A stretch of DNA of 42,737 nt. Origin: Solirubrobacterales bacterium. Lineage in GTDB: Bacteria; Actinomycetota; Thermoleophilia; Solirubrobacterales; Solirubrobacteraceae. The notes under the pieces were generated by a model, which saw only the letters and a program-made list of their open reading frames with translations, had not been told where the DNA came from and searched no databases. Position 1 is the first letter of the stretch. Every line of letters starts with the position of its first letter. The translations under genes were made by a program, and so were the position numbers. Location of the stretch: positions 1 to 42,737 of the forward strand of contig QHBW01000006.1 of assembly GCA_003244205.1 (NCBI GenBank), in the 5' to 3' direction. This document shows, piece by piece, positions 7,986-15,731 of this stretch.

Positions 7986-8007
7986 CTGTGTGCGATATCG
8001 CACACAG
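7986..8007. promoter_or_regulatory. 22-bp perfect palindrome, CRP/FNR-family-like operator
   Basis: CTGTGTGCGAT (7986-7996) is followed directly by its exact reverse complement (7997-8007). The core reads TGTG-N8-CACA with a central TA, the geometry of CRP/GlxR-type sites (TGTGA-N6-TCACA), but with C/G in place of the A/T next to the half-sites. Its centre (7996.5) lies 41.5 bases from the predicted start of the rlpA-like transcript, the class II activator position. It also sits just upstream of the WS/DGAT promoter on the other strand, so one regulator could affect both. The symmetry is seen directly; the binding protein is inferred. Confidence 0.7.
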
Positions 8008-8026
8008 CACTGGCCTGGGCGGGGAC

Positions 8027-8063
8027 TTGCACAACCTCGCCGAGATCGCGACAATCGCTCCCA
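8027..8063 (+). promoter_or_regulatory. Predicted leaderless promoter of the WS/DGAT gene
   Basis: TTGCAC (8027-8032) and GACAAT (8050-8055) are separated by 17 bases, resembling a housekeeping -35/-10 pair. Seven bases then lead to the ATG at 8063. No SD is present, so a leaderless transcript is predicted and the 8063 start is favoured. Confidence 0.5.
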
Positions 8064-9622
8064 TGGCCCATTCGGACAGGCTAAGCGGCCTCGACTCGGC
8101 GTTTCTGCACCTCGAGCGCGATTGCGCGCACATGCACGTCGCCTCGTGCATGCTCTTCGAAGGCGACGCTCCTCCCTATGACGCGTTCGTCGCTCAGCTC
8201 GCCGGTCGCATGCACCTCGTGCCGCGCTATCGCCAAAAGCTGGCCTTCGTGCCCTTCGCGCAGGGTCGCCCGCGCTGGGTCGACGACCCCCACTTTCGCC
8301 CACAGTTCCACGTGCGCCACACGGCGCTCCCAAGTCCCGGCGACGAGAGCCAGCTGGAGGCGCTCTGCGGCCGCGTCTTCGCGCAGGCGCTCGACCGCAG
8401 CAAGCCGCTGTGGGAGATCTGGTTGGTCGAGGGGCTCGAGGGGGACCGCTTCGCGCTGCTGGCCAAGACCCACCACTGCCTCGTCGACGGCGTCTCCGGC
8501 GTCGACATCACGACGGTGCTTTTCGACAGCGCCCCGGAGCCGGTCGCGGTTGCGCCGCCGGCGACACCGTGGCTGCCGCGTCCGGAGCCCAGCGCCGCGC
8601 AGCTGCTCGCAGAGGCACTGATCGAGCGCGCGACTCTGCCGGCGGAGATCGCGCGCGGGACGCGCGCGATCTTGCGAGGCCCGCGTCAGGTCGCCGGCGC
8701 GCTGCGCGACAGCCTCGTCGCGGTTGGGGCGTTTGCCTGGGCCGGATTCAATGGAGCACCGCCGAGCCCCTTCAATGTCCCGATCGGCCCGCACCGACGC
8801 TTCACCTGGGTCAACGAGGACCTCAACCGCTTCAAGGCGATCAAGAACGAACTCGGCGGAACGATCAACGACGTCGTGCTCGCGGGAGTTACGCTCGCGC
8901 TCGGCGCTTTCCTGCGCGAGCGCGGTCACGACACCAGCGATCTCGTCCTGAAGGCGATGGTGCCGATCTCCGTGCGCGCCGACGCCGAGCGCGGTGCCCT
9001 CGGCAATCGCGTCGCGACGATGTGGGCCCCGCTGCCGGTGGACATACGCGACGCTGGTGAGTGCTTCGTGGTTATCCACGAGGCGATGGATGGCCTCAAG
9101 GAATCCAGTCAGGCCGTCGGCGCCGAGGTGATGACCGAGCTGACCGGCTTCGCTCCGCCCACGATCATGGCTCAGGCGGCCCGCCTGCAGGCCCGTCAGC
9201 GCTTCTTCAACCTCACCGTGACCAACGTCCCCGGACCGCAGACCGACCTCTACATGCTCGGACGGCGCCTTCAAGCGATCGAGCCGATGGTCCCGCTGGC
9301 CAAGAACACGGCGCTCGGGATCGCGATCATGAGCTACGCCGGGACGCTCGGGTTCGGCCTCGTCGCCGACCTCGACAGTCTCCCCGACATCGACAGGCTG
9401 GCGACCCACCTGAGAGAGTCGATCGGCGCTCTCGCCGACGCCGCTGGCCTCGCTTCCCGCGAGCGCAGCGCAAGCGCCTTGACCGGCAAGCGCGCCAACG
9501 GCGGCGGTAACGGGCGCCGGCAGCCGGCCCAGAGCGTCGGCGCAGTCGACAACCAACGCCTGGCACGCCATCGTCGCAGGCGCCCCGCTGCCCGTTCGGC
9601 GCGCGCCGCGCCGCACGGCTAG
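8063..9622 (+). CDS. WS/DGAT family O-acyltransferase
   Basis: 519 residues beginning MAHSDRLSGLDSAFLHLE, the usual start of wax ester synthase/acyl-CoA:diacylglycerol acyltransferases. The catalytic HHxxxDG motif is intact as HHCLVDG (137-143), the N-terminal domain has the PLWEIWLVEGL strand, and the C-terminal domain carries NDVVLAGV, the NRVATMWAPLP segment and FNLTVTNVPGPQ. These enzymes esterify acyl-CoA to long-chain alcohols or diacylglycerol, making storage lipid at the membrane. The last 60 residues are low-complexity and Arg/Ala-rich beyond the family core. The ATG at 8063 is chosen over earlier frames, which lack the conserved start and overlap the control region. The acceptor alcohol cannot be told from sequence. 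The DUF3105 gene follows after six bases. Confidence 0.94.
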   Translation: MAHSDRLSGLDSAFLHLERDCAHMHVASCMLFEGDAPPYDAFVAQLAGRMHLVPRYRQKLAFVPFAQGRPRWVDDPHFRPQFHVRHTALPSPGDESQLEALCGRVFAQALDRSKPLWEIWLVEGLEGDRFALLAKTHHCLVDGVSGVDITTVLFDSAPEPVAVAPPATPWLPRPEPSAAQLLAEALIERATLPAEIARGTRAILRGPRQVAGALRDSLVAVGAFAWAGFNGAPPSPFNVPIGPHRRFTWVNEDLNRFKAIKNELGGTINDVVLAGVTLALGAFLRERGHDTSDLVLKAMVPISVRADAERGALGNRVATMWAPLPVDIRDAGECFVVIHEAMDGLKESSQAVGAEVMTELTGFAPPTIMAQAARLQARQRFFNLTVTNVPGPQTDLYMLGRRLQAIEPMVPLAKNTALGIAIMSYAGTLGFGLVADLDSLPDIDRLATHLRESIGALADAAGLASRERSASALTGKRANGGGNGRRQPAQSVGAVDNQRLARHRRRRPAARSARAAPHG

Positions 9623-9628
9623 CAGACA

Positions 9629-10171
9629 ATGCGGGTCTCGGGGTTGGGCACCCTTGCTCGCGCAGGGCTGGTCCTTCTGCTGGCCGGCGCGGGCGCCGTC
9701 GCAATCCTGCTCGTCGTCTCCAGCAGCGACGTCCCCGGCGTGCAGTCCGCGAACGGGCCCGGGAAAGCGCTTCCCGACTCGGGTGCGGAGAGCCTGCCGG
9801 CGGGTAAGCGCGCGCCGCTCGGCAATCCCGCGCATCCGCCGACAAGTGGGGCCCACGCGCCGGCGGCGATCACGCGCGACGGCGCCCCGCTCTCCAACGA
9901 CCAGCTGCTCGACGCGCTGGAACGCGGCGACGTCGTGATCCTCTATGACGCGCCGCGGCCGCCCGCGCCGCTCGGCGCCCTCGCAGCCGCCCTTGCGCCG
10001 CCGTTCTCGCCTGCGCTGGCGGCTGCCGGCGGGGCGGTGATCCTTGCGCCGAGGGCCGGCGTCGGTGGCATCGTCGCCGTTGCTTGGCGCCACCTCCTCC
10101 GCGTCGCAGATCCACGCGACCCAGCGTTGGGACAGTTCGTCGACTTCTGGCTGGGTCGCGGTCGACGCTGA
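9629..10171 (+). CDS. DUF3105 family membrane-anchored protein
   Basis: 180 residues. An N-terminal hydrophobic segment (RAGLVLLLAGAGAVAILLVV) acts as membrane anchor or signal. The extracytoplasmic part has NPAHPPTSGAHAP, close to the HPPTSGPH hallmark of DUF3105, followed by LLDALERGDVVILYD, matching the family's LEHGxVVxxY segment. The second His of that hallmark is replaced by Arg here. The molecular function of DUF3105 is not established. The end is consistent with the family (ALGQFVDFWLGR). The gene begins six bases after the WS/DGAT stop with no good SD, so it is probably cotranscribed and reinitiated. Its link to lipid storage is only positional. Confidence 0.75.
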   Translation: MRVSGLGTLARAGLVLLLAGAGAVAILLVVSSSDVPGVQSANGPGKALPDSGAESLPAGKRAPLGNPAHPPTSGAHAPAAITRDGAPLSNDQLLDALERGDVVILYDAPRPPAPLGALAAALAPPFSPALAAAGGAVILAPRAGVGGIVAVAWRHLLRVADPRDPALGQFVDFWLGRGRR

Positions 10172-10204
10172 CGGCGGGCTCCCGAGATGCACGCCCGGAG
10201 GGTC

Positions 10205-10210
10205 GATAAT
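10205..10210 (+). promoter_or_regulatory. Possible -10 box ahead of nadE
   Basis: GATAAT lies ten bases before the ATG at 10221. It would give a leader of about three or four bases. No -35 is obvious; nadE might alternatively be read from upstream. Confidence 0.3.
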
Positions 10211-10220
10211 GGGTCGGGCT

Positions 10221-12050
10221 ATGAGCGACCGCATCCGAGTCGCGCTCGCCCAGATCAACCCGACCGTGGGCGATCTCTCCGGCAACGTGGCCCTGCTGCG
10301 CGGCGCGATCGCCGACGCACGCGATGCTCGTGCCCAGCTGGTGATCGCTCCGGAGCTCGCGGTGACCGGGTACCCCCCCGAGGACCTCCTGCTCAAGGAG
10401 GACTTCCTCGCCGACGCCCGCACGGCCGTGCACGATCTGGCCGCCGATTGCCGCGAGATCCTCGCGCTGGTGGGCTATCCGGAGCGCAGCGACGACGTCT
10501 ACAACGCCTGTGCCGTGCTCGCCGACGGCGCGATCCAGGCCTCCTACCGCAAGCTCTACCTGCCCAACTACGGCGTCTTCGACGAGCAGCGCTACTTCCA
10601 GTCAGGCGAGTCAGGCGGTCTGATCGAGCTGGCTGGAGCGCGTGTCGGCGTGACAATCTGCGAGGACGTCTGGGAACCCGGGCCGCCACTCTCCGACGAG
10701 GCGCTTGCCGGCGCCACCCTGGTGGTCAACCTCTCCGCCTCGCCCTACCATGCCGGCAAGGGCGCCGAGCGCGAGCGGATGCTCGTGCAACGGGCGCGCG
10801 ACAACCTCTGCGCGGTGGCGTTCTGCAACCTCGTCGGAGGCCAGGACGAGCTCGTCTTCGATGGCTACTCGCTCGTCGTCGATCACGAGGGCAGCATCCT
10901 GGCTCGCGCACCGCAGTTCGCCGAGCACCTGCTGGTTTGCGACATTGACCTCGCCACCCCGCGAGCCCATCGGCTGCGAGATGCACGCCACCGTCCCCCA
11001 TCGCGTCGCCTGCGCCCGCGCGTCGAGCTGCTGGCCTCGCTTCAGCTCCCACCCGGCCCCCGCGTGCTGGCGCAGCCGGACATCGCCGACCCGCTGGCCC
11101 CCGAGGCGGAGGTCTATGCCGCGCTGCAGTGCGGTCTGGCGGACTACGTTGAGAAGAACGGCTTTGCCCACGTCGTCCTCGGGCTCTCGGGCGGGATCGA
11201 CTCCGCTCTGGTCGCGTGCGTCGCGGTGGACGCGCTCGGACCCGATCGGGTGACGGTGGCGATCATGCCCTCGCCGCATTCCAGCAGCGAGACCCAAGCG
11301 GACGCTCGTCTGCTGGCCGACAACCTCGGCGTCGAGCGGCTCGAGCTCGCGATCTTCACGCTGATGGCCCCGTACGACGATCTCCTGGCTGACGCCTTCA
11401 GCGGCAGCGCACCCGATCTGACCGAGGAGAACCTGCAGGCGAGGATTCGCGGCAACCTGCTGATGGCGCTGTCGAACAAGTTCGGATGGCTGGTGCTGAC
11501 CACGGCGAACAAGTCCGAGCTGTCGGTGGGCTACTCGACCCTCTATGGCGACTCGGCCGGTGGCTTTGCCGTCATCAAAGACTGCCCCAAGACGCTCGTT
11601 TACCGCCTCGTGGCTCACCGCAACGGGATCACAGAGTCGAGCGGCCCGAAGGGCCGGGCTGACGCGCACGGCGAGCTCGTCCCCCGGTCGATCCTCGAGC
11701 GCGCGCCGAGCGCCGAGCTTCGTCCCGACCAGCGCGATGCCGACTCCCTCCCTCCCTACGAGGTCCTCGACCCGATCCTCGAGGGCTATGTCGAGGACGA
11801 TCTGGGAGCCGACCAGCTGATCGCCGCCGGCCACGATGCCGCCGACGTGGAGCGCGTGATCGCGCTGGTGGATCGCGCCGAGTACAAGCGCCGCCAGGCA
11901 CCCCCCGGTGTTCGCCTCTCGACCAAGGCCTTCGGGCGTGACCGCCGCATGCCGATCACCAACCGCTACGGCCTATCCCGCGTCCCGCGCGCGGGCAACG
12001 CGGCGGTCTCCGGCGGCGGCCTCAGCCGCCGGACTCGCGACCCGGGCTGA
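10221..12050 (+). CDS. nadE: Glutamine-dependent NAD+ synthetase
   Basis: 609 residues in two domains. Residues 1 to about 270 are a nitrilase-type glutaminase: APELAVTGYPPEDL supplies the Glu, YRKLYLPNYGVFDE the Lys and VTICEDVWEPG the Cys of the triad. The C-terminal half is the NAD synthetase proper with the ATP-pyrophosphatase loop SGGIDS (323-328) and the later TANKSELSVGY and TLYGDSAGGFAVIKD segments. It amidates nicotinic acid adenine dinucleotide, channelling ammonia from glutamine, in the last step of NAD synthesis. The start MSDRIRVALAQINPTVGD matches the family; an upstream in-frame ATG at 10209 adds only four residues. Length is close to that of related two-domain enzymes. Its 3' end overlaps the converging thioesterase by 29 bases. 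Confidence 0.97.
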   Translation: MSDRIRVALAQINPTVGDLSGNVALLRGAIADARDARAQLVIAPELAVTGYPPEDLLLKEDFLADARTAVHDLAADCREILALVGYPERSDDVYNACAVLADGAIQASYRKLYLPNYGVFDEQRYFQSGESGGLIELAGARVGVTICEDVWEPGPPLSDEALAGATLVVNLSASPYHAGKGAERERMLVQRARDNLCAVAFCNLVGGQDELVFDGYSLVVDHEGSILARAPQFAEHLLVCDIDLATPRAHRLRDARHRPPSRRLRPRVELLASLQLPPGPRVLAQPDIADPLAPEAEVYAALQCGLADYVEKNGFAHVVLGLSGGIDSALVACVAVDALGPDRVTVAIMPSPHSSSETQADARLLADNLGVERLELAIFTLMAPYDDLLADAFSGSAPDLTEENLQARIRGNLLMALSNKFGWLVLTTANKSELSVGYSTLYGDSAGGFAVIKDCPKTLVYRLVAHRNGITESSGPKGRADAHGELVPRSILERAPSAELRPDQRDADSLPPYEVLDPILEGYVEDDLGADQLIAAGHDAADVERVIALVDRAEYKRRQAPPGVRLSTKAFGRDRRMPITNRYGLSRVPRAGNAAVSGGGLSRRTRDPG

Positions 12051-12456
12051 CCTCCGCGCGTGGCTCGCGCACCGCGATCGTCATGCGCGTGATCGCGCAG
12101 AGGCGACCGGCGTCATCGCTAAAGCGCACATCCCACACCCACGTACTGCGCCCACGATGCAGTGCAACGGCCTCGGCATTGATGCTGCCCTCGGTGATTG
12201 GACGCAGGAAGCTCGTCTGATTGGAGAGCCCCATCGCCACCTTCCCATCGGCGAGCACGGCGACGGCGGTAGCCAACGACGCCAGCGACTCGGCGATCGT
12301 GGCGTAGACACCGCCGTGCACAAGGCCGGCGGCCTGCTTGAGCGCGTCGCGCACGGCAACGTACCCGCGCATGCCGCCGTCGTCGGCGGCGCGGATCTCC
12401 AAGCCGACGAGCGCATCGAAGCCCTGGTCGTGAGCAATTTCGGAATAGGGATCCAT
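12022..12456 (-). CDS. Hotdog-fold thioesterase (PaaI-like)
   Basis: 144 residues. The hotdog signature is present: GLVHGGVYATIAESLASLA on the central helix, with the G-G-V turn preceding the helix that carries the usual catalytic acidic residue (Glu in IAES), then VAMGLSNQTSFLRP, which matches the N-x-x-FLRP strand of PaaI-like acyl-CoA thioesterases. Such enzymes hydrolyse aryl- or acyl-CoA esters in the cytoplasm. The C-terminal dozen residues (PRAEVSPGRESGG) overlap the 3' end of nadE on the opposite strand and are probably not conserved. TAACGT nine bases before the ATG could serve as a -10 box. Substrate unknown. Confidence 0.88.
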   Translation of the reverse strand: MDPYSEIAHDQGFDALVGLEIRAADDGGMRGYVAVRDALKQAAGLVHGGVYATIAESLASLATAVAVLADGKVAMGLSNQTSFLRPITEGSINAEAVALHRGRSTWVWDVRFSDDAGRLCAITRMTIAVREPRAEVSPGRESGG

Positions 12457-12532
12457 CTGCGGCGAACGTTACGCACCGGCGCATGCCTCTGCCCCCCTCC
12501 CTCAGGCGCCTGCACTACGCTTCGCGGCCGAG

Positions 12533-13639
12533 ATGGCCCAGATCGACCAGCTTGCACCCGACCAGCGCGCAGCCCTGATGCTGATTGTCCAGCAGGGCCA
12601 GACCTATGAGGACCTGGCCGAGCTGCTCTCCACCGGCGTCGATGCTGTGCGGGCCCGAGCGCACTCCGCGCTGGCGCTGCTGGGCCCCGACCTTGGCGCC
12701 CGGCTCGATCCGCTCCACCAGGCCGAGGTCGCCGACTACTTGCTGGGACAGCAGAGCTTCTCGCGGCGCTCCGCGACTCGCGAGCTGCTCGCGGGCTCGC
12801 CGGTCGCGCGCGCCTGGGCCCGCAGCGTCGCCGATGAGCTGCAACCGCTCACCCGCGAGCCCCTGCCAGAAATTCCAGCGGTGGCCGAGACCGAAGCCGC
12901 CGGTGCGCCAGCGGCGCCCACGGCGCCGCGGTCGATAGAGCCGCCGATCGAACACCGGCCTGCGGCGCCGGCCGAGCCCGCACGGCCGCCGCCTAGCGAG
13001 GCTGCGTCAGCGCGCGAGACGGTAGCGGCGACCGCAGCAGCGCCAGCCGGTTGGGCCCCTGCGCCCAAGCCGGCGCGCCCCTCGAGCACCCGCCTCGGCG
13101 GCCTCATCCTGATCCTCTTGGCGGGAGCCGCGATCGTGGTCGGGATCTTGCTGCTCGTCAACTCCAATGGCGGCTCGAAGTCCAACGCGGGCTCGACGTC
13201 ATCGGTGGCAAACACGGGTACGGCGCCGACGACCGCGACCAGCGGCACCAGCGGCACCAGCGGAGCCAGTGGAGCAAGCGGGGTGCGCGTGGTCGCGACC
13301 CTCCCGCTCACCGCCACGGCTGGCAACCACGCTCAGGCGGCAGCCGAGATCGTCCAGCAACAAGGGTCCAACGCCCGCGCACTGCTCGTCGCGGGGACCG
13401 GCTTCGCGCGATCGACCTCGACGAGCGCTTACGCCGTGTGGCTCTACAACTCGCCCACCGACGCTCTGTCGCTCGGCTTCTTCTCGCAGCAGGGGACCAA
13501 CGGCCAGCTCGAGGGGACAGCTCCCCTACCCGCCAACGCGAGCCATTTCGGAGGGCTCGTGATCACCCGCGAGACGCATGCGAACCCCAAGCGCCCAGGG
13601 ACGATTCTGCTCCAGGGTCCGTTCCACGTCCCGGCCTGA
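12533..13639 (+). CDS. Membrane protein with sigma-region-4-like N-terminal domain
   Basis: 368 residues. Residues 1-60 (LAPDQRAALMLIVQQGQTYE, then DLAELLSTGVDAVRARAHSA) resemble region 4 of sigma-70 factors: the L-P-x-x-Q-R-x-x-L entry, the Y-x-x-L-A turn and a VRxRxxxAL recognition helix. There is no region 2. A Pro/Ala-rich linker (about 110-180) leads to one transmembrane helix (LGGLILILLAGAAIVVGILLLV) and a Ser/Gly-rich spacer made of short GTSGTSGASGASG repeats. The extracytoplasmic C-terminal 110 residues are beta-rich (VVATLPLTATAGN, AVWLYNSPTDALSLG). The layout suggests a membrane-bound transcriptional or anti-sigma-like sensor, but this is inference. TACGCT 11 bases upstream may be its -10. 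Confidence 0.75.
   Translation: MAQIDQLAPDQRAALMLIVQQGQTYEDLAELLSTGVDAVRARAHSALALLGPDLGARLDPLHQAEVADYLLGQQSFSRRSATRELLAGSPVARAWARSVADELQPLTREPLPEIPAVAETEAAGAPAAPTAPRSIEPPIEHRPAAPAEPARPPPSEAASARETVAATAAAPAGWAPAPKPARPSSTRLGGLILILLAGAAIVVGILLLVNSNGGSKSNAGSTSSVANTGTAPTTATSGTSGTSGASGASGVRVVATLPLTATAGNHAQAAAEIVQQQGSNARALLVAGTGFARSTSTSAYAVWLYNSPTDALSLGFFSQQGTNGQLEGTAPLPANASHFGGLVITRETHANPKRPGTILLQGPFHVPA
13237..13281 (+). repeat. Short tandem codon repeat in the membrane-protein spacer
   Basis: Imperfect tandem nine-base units of the type ACCAGCGGC encode Thr/Ala-Ser-Gly repeats immediately after the transmembrane helix. This is a flexible extracytoplasmic linker and a likely site of length variation. 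Confidence 0.6.
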
Positions 13640-13648
13640 GCGCGCGGG

Positions 13649-15286
13649 TCATCCGGCCAGCGGCGCCGCATCCTCCAGCAGCTTCCCTGGATTCATGATT
13701 CCGGCCGGGTCGAGTCGCTGCTTGACGGCGCGCAGCGCCTCGAGCCCGAGCGCGCCGGTCTCGGGTGCAAGCCACTCGCGATGGTCGCGCCCGACGCCGT
13801 GGTGGTGCGTGATCGTCGCGCCGCCCGCCACGATCGCCTCGCTCGCCGCCTGCTTGGCGGCGAGCCACTGATCGAGCTCGGCGCCCTGCTGCTGGCGGGC
13901 GATGACGGTGAAGTACAGCGAGGCGCCGGTCGGGTACAGGTGCGAGATGTGGCAGAGCACCCGAGCGGGCGTGGAGCGCGCGGCAAGCGCCGTTTTGATC
14001 GCGCTCGTCACCGAGCGATGCAGCGCTGCAATACGCGACCACGGCGCCGCGGTCTCGAGCGTCTCGGCGAGCACTCCCTGATCCATCAGCGCGTCGCGCA
14101 GGTAGGGGCCCGCGAAACGCCCGCGCTCCCACGCCCGTCCGGGAGCGGCGCCGAGCGTGATCGCGCCGCAGGCGCGCAGCAGACGGGCGCCGACTGACCG
14201 GCGCCGGGCGAGATCGGCGCGCGCGCCTTCCCAACCGCAGATCAGCAGGCAGCCGCGGGAGCGGCCCCGCAGACGCAGGTAGACGCGCCCCAAACGCTGG
14301 CTTGTCCCGTTGCCCGCGAGCAGCAGCGTGGTCTCGGTCTCTTCCTCGTCTGAAAGCCGCGCGACCTCCGGGGCGGCGCCGTGCTGGATGAGGGCGCGCA
14401 GCGCCTCGGCGCCGTCGACGAAGCTCGGCAGCGCCCAGCCCTCGTAGTGACGGGCCTCGGGCCGCCGGCGGACCTCGAGTGCGGCGCTCGAGATCACGCC
14501 GAGTGTCCCCTCCGAGCCCAACACCAGCTCTCGCAGGTCGGGGCCCGCGGCGCTCGCCGGTCGAGCAGCCAGGCTCAGGCACCCGGCGGGCGTTACTAGG
14601 TCCACGCCTCTGACGAGCTTGTCGATGCGTCCGTAGCCCGTCGAGGCCTGCCCGGCGGAGCGCGTAGCGACGCAGCCGCCGACGGTCGCGTACTCGAAGC
14701 TCTGAGGTAAGTGGCCGATCATCAGCCCGTGTCCGGCGAGCTCGGCCTCGGCCCGCGGAAGCGGCGTCCCAGCGCCAAATGTCGCCGTCAGCGAGCGCTC
14801 GTCGAGGGCTCGCAAACCCGACAGCCGCTCGAGGTCGAGCGAGATGACGGCAGCGTGCTCCGCGCGCCAGGACTCGACCCCGCCAACGACGCTCGTCCCA
14901 CCGCCGAACGGGACCACCGCGACGTCGGCAGCGGCACAGCGCTCGAGCACGGCCGCCACCTCGTCGTCGCTGCCGGGCAGCACCACCGCGTCCGGCGCCG
15001 ACGCGGCGTCACCGGCGCGCAGGCGCAGGAGATCGGGATAGCTGCGGCCGGCGGCATGGCGGATGCGGGCCTCGCGGTCGGCTCGCACGTGCCCCTCCCC
15101 CACGACCGCGGCGAGCGCCTCGGCCGTCCCTGGAGCGATGCGCGAGGACCCAAGCTCGACCTCGTCGATCGTCGTGCTCTGCCCGCGCGCTGCAGCCGGC
15201 AGCCCGAGCTCGTCGCGCAGGACGGCGAGCGCGGCAGCCGGAAGCGTCGCCACGTGCCCGGGATCGCCCCACCCGTCCCAGCGCAT
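13649..15286 (-). CDS. FAD-binding oxidase, alkyldihydroxyacetonephosphate synthase-like
   Basis: 545 residues from MRWDGWGDPGHVATLP, a start typical of the AGPS-like family. The FAD-binding core shows VVPFGGGTSVVGGVE, the GLMIGHLPQSFEYATVGGCVA pyrophosphate segment and ELVLGSEGTLGVIS. The C-terminal half keeps features seen in alkyl-DHAP synthases: SHLYPTGASLYFTV and the THHHGVGRDH histidine cluster, then LDPAGIMNPGKLL. True AGPS swaps the acyl chain of acyl-DHAP for a fatty alcohol in ether-lipid synthesis; many bacterial relatives are annotated only as FAD-linked oxidases. Ether-lipid function here is possible but inferred, although a phosphatidyltransferase gene lies in the same run. It starts ten bases after the SRPBCC stop and is the last gene of the minus-strand run. 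Confidence 0.88.
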   Translation of the reverse strand: MRWDGWGDPGHVATLPAAALAVLRDELGLPAAARGQSTTIDEVELGSSRIAPGTAEALAAVVGEGHVRADREARIRHAAGRSYPDLLRLRAGDAASAPDAVVLPGSDDEVAAVLERCAAADVAVVPFGGGTSVVGGVESWRAEHAAVISLDLERLSGLRALDERSLTATFGAGTPLPRAEAELAGHGLMIGHLPQSFEYATVGGCVATRSAGQASTGYGRIDKLVRGVDLVTPAGCLSLAARPASAAGPDLRELVLGSEGTLGVISSAALEVRRRPEARHYEGWALPSFVDGAEALRALIQHGAAPEVARLSDEEETETTLLLAGNGTSQRLGRVYLRLRGRSRGCLLICGWEGARADLARRRSVGARLLRACGAITLGAAPGRAWERGRFAGPYLRDALMDQGVLAETLETAAPWSRIAALHRSVTSAIKTALAARSTPARVLCHISHLYPTGASLYFTVIARQQQGAELDQWLAAKQAASEAIVAGGATITHHHGVGRDHREWLAPETGALGLEALRAVKQRLDPAGIMNPGKLLEDAAPLAG

Positions 15287-15296
15287 TGCCCTGCCG

Positions 15297-15731
15297 TCAG
15301 CCACAGATGGCCTCGAGCGAAGCGAGCGCGTTGTCGAGCTGATGGCGAGCCGCGCGGCGCAGCATGAACCCCCCGAGTCGCGCAAATCCGCGGGGGTGCT
15401 GGCGCAGTTCGAGCGTTACGGCTGCCCCGGCGTGGCCAGGCTCGACGAGCGCCTCGATCTCGGCCGCGCGCAAGATGCGCTCGAACGGCGTGCCCTCGAC
15501 TTCCTGGCGCCAAACGCGCCGCCGCGGTGGCTCTCGCACCGCGACGGCGTAGTCGGCGCGCACGGAACGGCCGCGCTCGGTGGCGAGCACGAGCGTGAAG
15601 TGGTCGCGAGCGACGCTCTCGACGCGCGAGGCCTTGGGCCACCAGCGCGGCAGGTGATGGGGATCGTCGAGGATCGCCCACAGCGCCGCCGGGTCAGCCT
15701 GGATCACCCGCGACCGGCGGACGGTGGGCAC
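15297..15731 (-). CDS. SRPBCC (START/Bet v 1-like) family protein
   Basis: 144 residues from a GTG that overlaps the apt stop by one base (TAGTG), which decides the start. The beginning VPTVRRSRVIQADPAALWAI with DDPHHLPRWWP after it is the classic polyketide-cyclase/SRPBCC opening, in which a helix-grip fold forms a hydrophobic ligand pocket. VREPPRRRVWRQEVEGTPFE and VTLELRQHPRG are the following strands, and a long C-terminal helix closes the cavity. Ligand and function are not predictable. The tight coupling to apt upstream and the AGPS-like gene ten bases downstream indicates one operon. Confidence 0.85.
   Translation of the reverse strand: MPTVRRSRVIQADPAALWAILDDPHHLPRWWPKASRVESVARDHFTLVLATERGRSVRADYAVAVREPPRRRVWRQEVEGTPFERILRAAEIEALVEPGHAGAAVTLELRQHPRGFARLGGFMLRRAARHQLDNALASLEAICG

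Noticed and set aside
7901-8062. Upstream extension of the WS/DGAT frame
   Set aside because: The family starts at MAHSDRLSGLDS; the extension overlaps the riboswitch, palindrome and promoter and has no SD.
8081-10423. A very long open frame on the minus strand opposite the WS/DGAT and DUF3105 genes
   Set aside because: It is antisense to two genes with recognisable motifs, has no conserved domain of its own and is explained by the GC-rich third positions of the real genes.
13237-13281. Tandem repeat as a possible CRISPR or VNTR element
   Set aside because: It is in frame and encodes a Thr/Ser/Gly linker; no spacers or repeat regularity of a CRISPR array.
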